DNA of 64,000 nt from Tenacibaculum aquimarinum (GTDB lineage: Bacteria; Bacteroidota; Bacteroidia; Flavobacteriales; Flavobacteriaceae), in contig NZ_JAKGSC010000001.1 in assembly GCF_022478115.1 (NCBI RefSeq), positions 620,001 through 684,000 of the forward strand, written 5' to 3'. The notes under the pieces were generated by a model. It did no database searches. It was not told the origin of the DNA and saw only the letters and a list, made by a program, of their open reading frames with translations. Positions 63,689-64,000 of the stretch are shown in pieces. The first letter of the stretch is position 1. Each line of letters opens with the position of its first letter. The position numbers and the translations under genes are program-made.

Positions 63689-64000
63689 TAATCAATTAAA
63701 TACTCTTTTAATAGTTGTTCTACTTTTTCCTCTGAAAAAGTTTTTTTAATATATTCTTTTGCATTAATCCCTATAGAATCTCTTAGGTCTTTGTTTGCTA
63801 AGTAGTAGTTTATTTTTTCTGCAAAAGCACTCGGATTATCTTCAACAATTATTTCGTTATTAGTAACGTTTATAAGGCCTTCAGCCCCTAAAGTTGTAGT
63901 AACAACGCACTTTTTTAAATACATAGATTGCAGAATTTTATTTTGAATACCTGCACCAGAAACCATTGGAGCAACTATTATTTTAGATTCTTTAATTTCC
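63688..64000 (-). CDS. Glycosyltransferase GT4 C-terminal part (cut by window edge)
   Basis: The frame stays open to the window end, and ATG 63966 is internal, not the start. The visible last ~104 residues include IIVAPMVSGAGIQNKILQSMYLKKCVVTTTLGAEGL, a GT-B C-terminal donor-site signature of GT4 enzymes, followed by YKNDE-free helical end ...GINAKEYIKKTFSEEKVEQLLKEYLID. Sugar and acceptor are unknown. It heads the polysaccharide gene group that runs left through the ligase and GT2 genes. Confidence 0.8.
   Translation of the reverse strand, partial: EIKESKIIVAPMVSGAGIQNKILQSMYLKKCVVTTTLGAEGLINVTNNEIIVEDNPSAFAEKINYYLANKDLRDSIGINAKEYIKKTFSEEKVEQLLKEYLID

Noticed and set aside
1..64000. tRNA, rRNA, riboswitch or insertion-sequence features
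   Set aside because: No cloverleaf, rRNA-like block, known riboswitch core or transposase with terminal repeats was seen on reading the intergenic regions.

Overview
The window looks like chromosomal DNA of a marine-type member of the Flavobacteriaceae (Bacteroidota), close in style to Polaribacter or Tenacibaculum; genus is an inference. The DNA is very AT-rich. Several genes have the flavobacterial -7 element TAnnTTTG(C), and there are few Shine-Dalgarno sequences. Two secreted proteases end in type A sorting signals of the type IX secretion system (T9SS), and one LRR-like protein ends in a type B signal. There is also a FecI/FecR/TonB-receptor signalling set. I see no rRNA, tRNA, CRISPR array, prophage or insertion sequence.

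Layout. 0-2.4 kb: an RluE-type pseudouridine synthase, a secreted LRR-like protein, a decayed second copy of the synthase, and a 36-residue membrane peptide. 2.4-8.6 kb: two lipoprotein genes (one metzincin-like metalloprotease) beside an ECF sigma factor, its FecR anti-sigma factor and an STN-domain TonB receptor. 8.6-18 kb: housekeeping genes (elaA, rpiB, lipid kinase, rnr, YbjQ family, tatA, a LytTR regulator, SPFH, DoxX), including a 580-bp gene-free AT-rich stretch with clustered DnaA-box-like 9-mers. 18-25 kb: methyltransferase, mnmG, ybeY and a DUF4175 protein, with three parS-like sites around mnmG. 25-39 kb: paired outer-membrane proteins, gltX, TerB, mfd, an EamA transporter, a penicillin-acylase-family lipoprotein, a kinase-like protein, dprA and an HU/SPOR protein. 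39-46.6 kb: thioesterase, PerM/AI-2E protein, and a chained operon of nucleotidyltransferase, TPR, DUF4292 and EnvC-like genes, then a fused oligopeptide ABC ATPase. 46.8-54.9 kb: two tandem T9SS subtilisin-like proteases. 54.9-64 kb: ABC-F ATPase, PolB-like exonuclease, a PhoB/PhoR-like two-component system, purD and surface-polysaccharide genes (glycosyltransferases, O-antigen ligase), the last cut by the window edge.

The most interesting signal is not a gene. The DnaA-box-like cluster at about 9.5-10.0 kb lies about 10 kb from three ParB-site-like palindromes flanking mnmG, which suggests the window covers or lies near the replication origin. Other points worth checking are the metzincin-like lipoprotein beside the FecIR-type set, a divergent kinase-like protein, recent repeat expansion in one T9SS protease, a pseudogene made by duplication, a glycosyltransferase with no ordinary start codon at its conserved N-terminus, and a terminator that overlaps the next gene's promoter.
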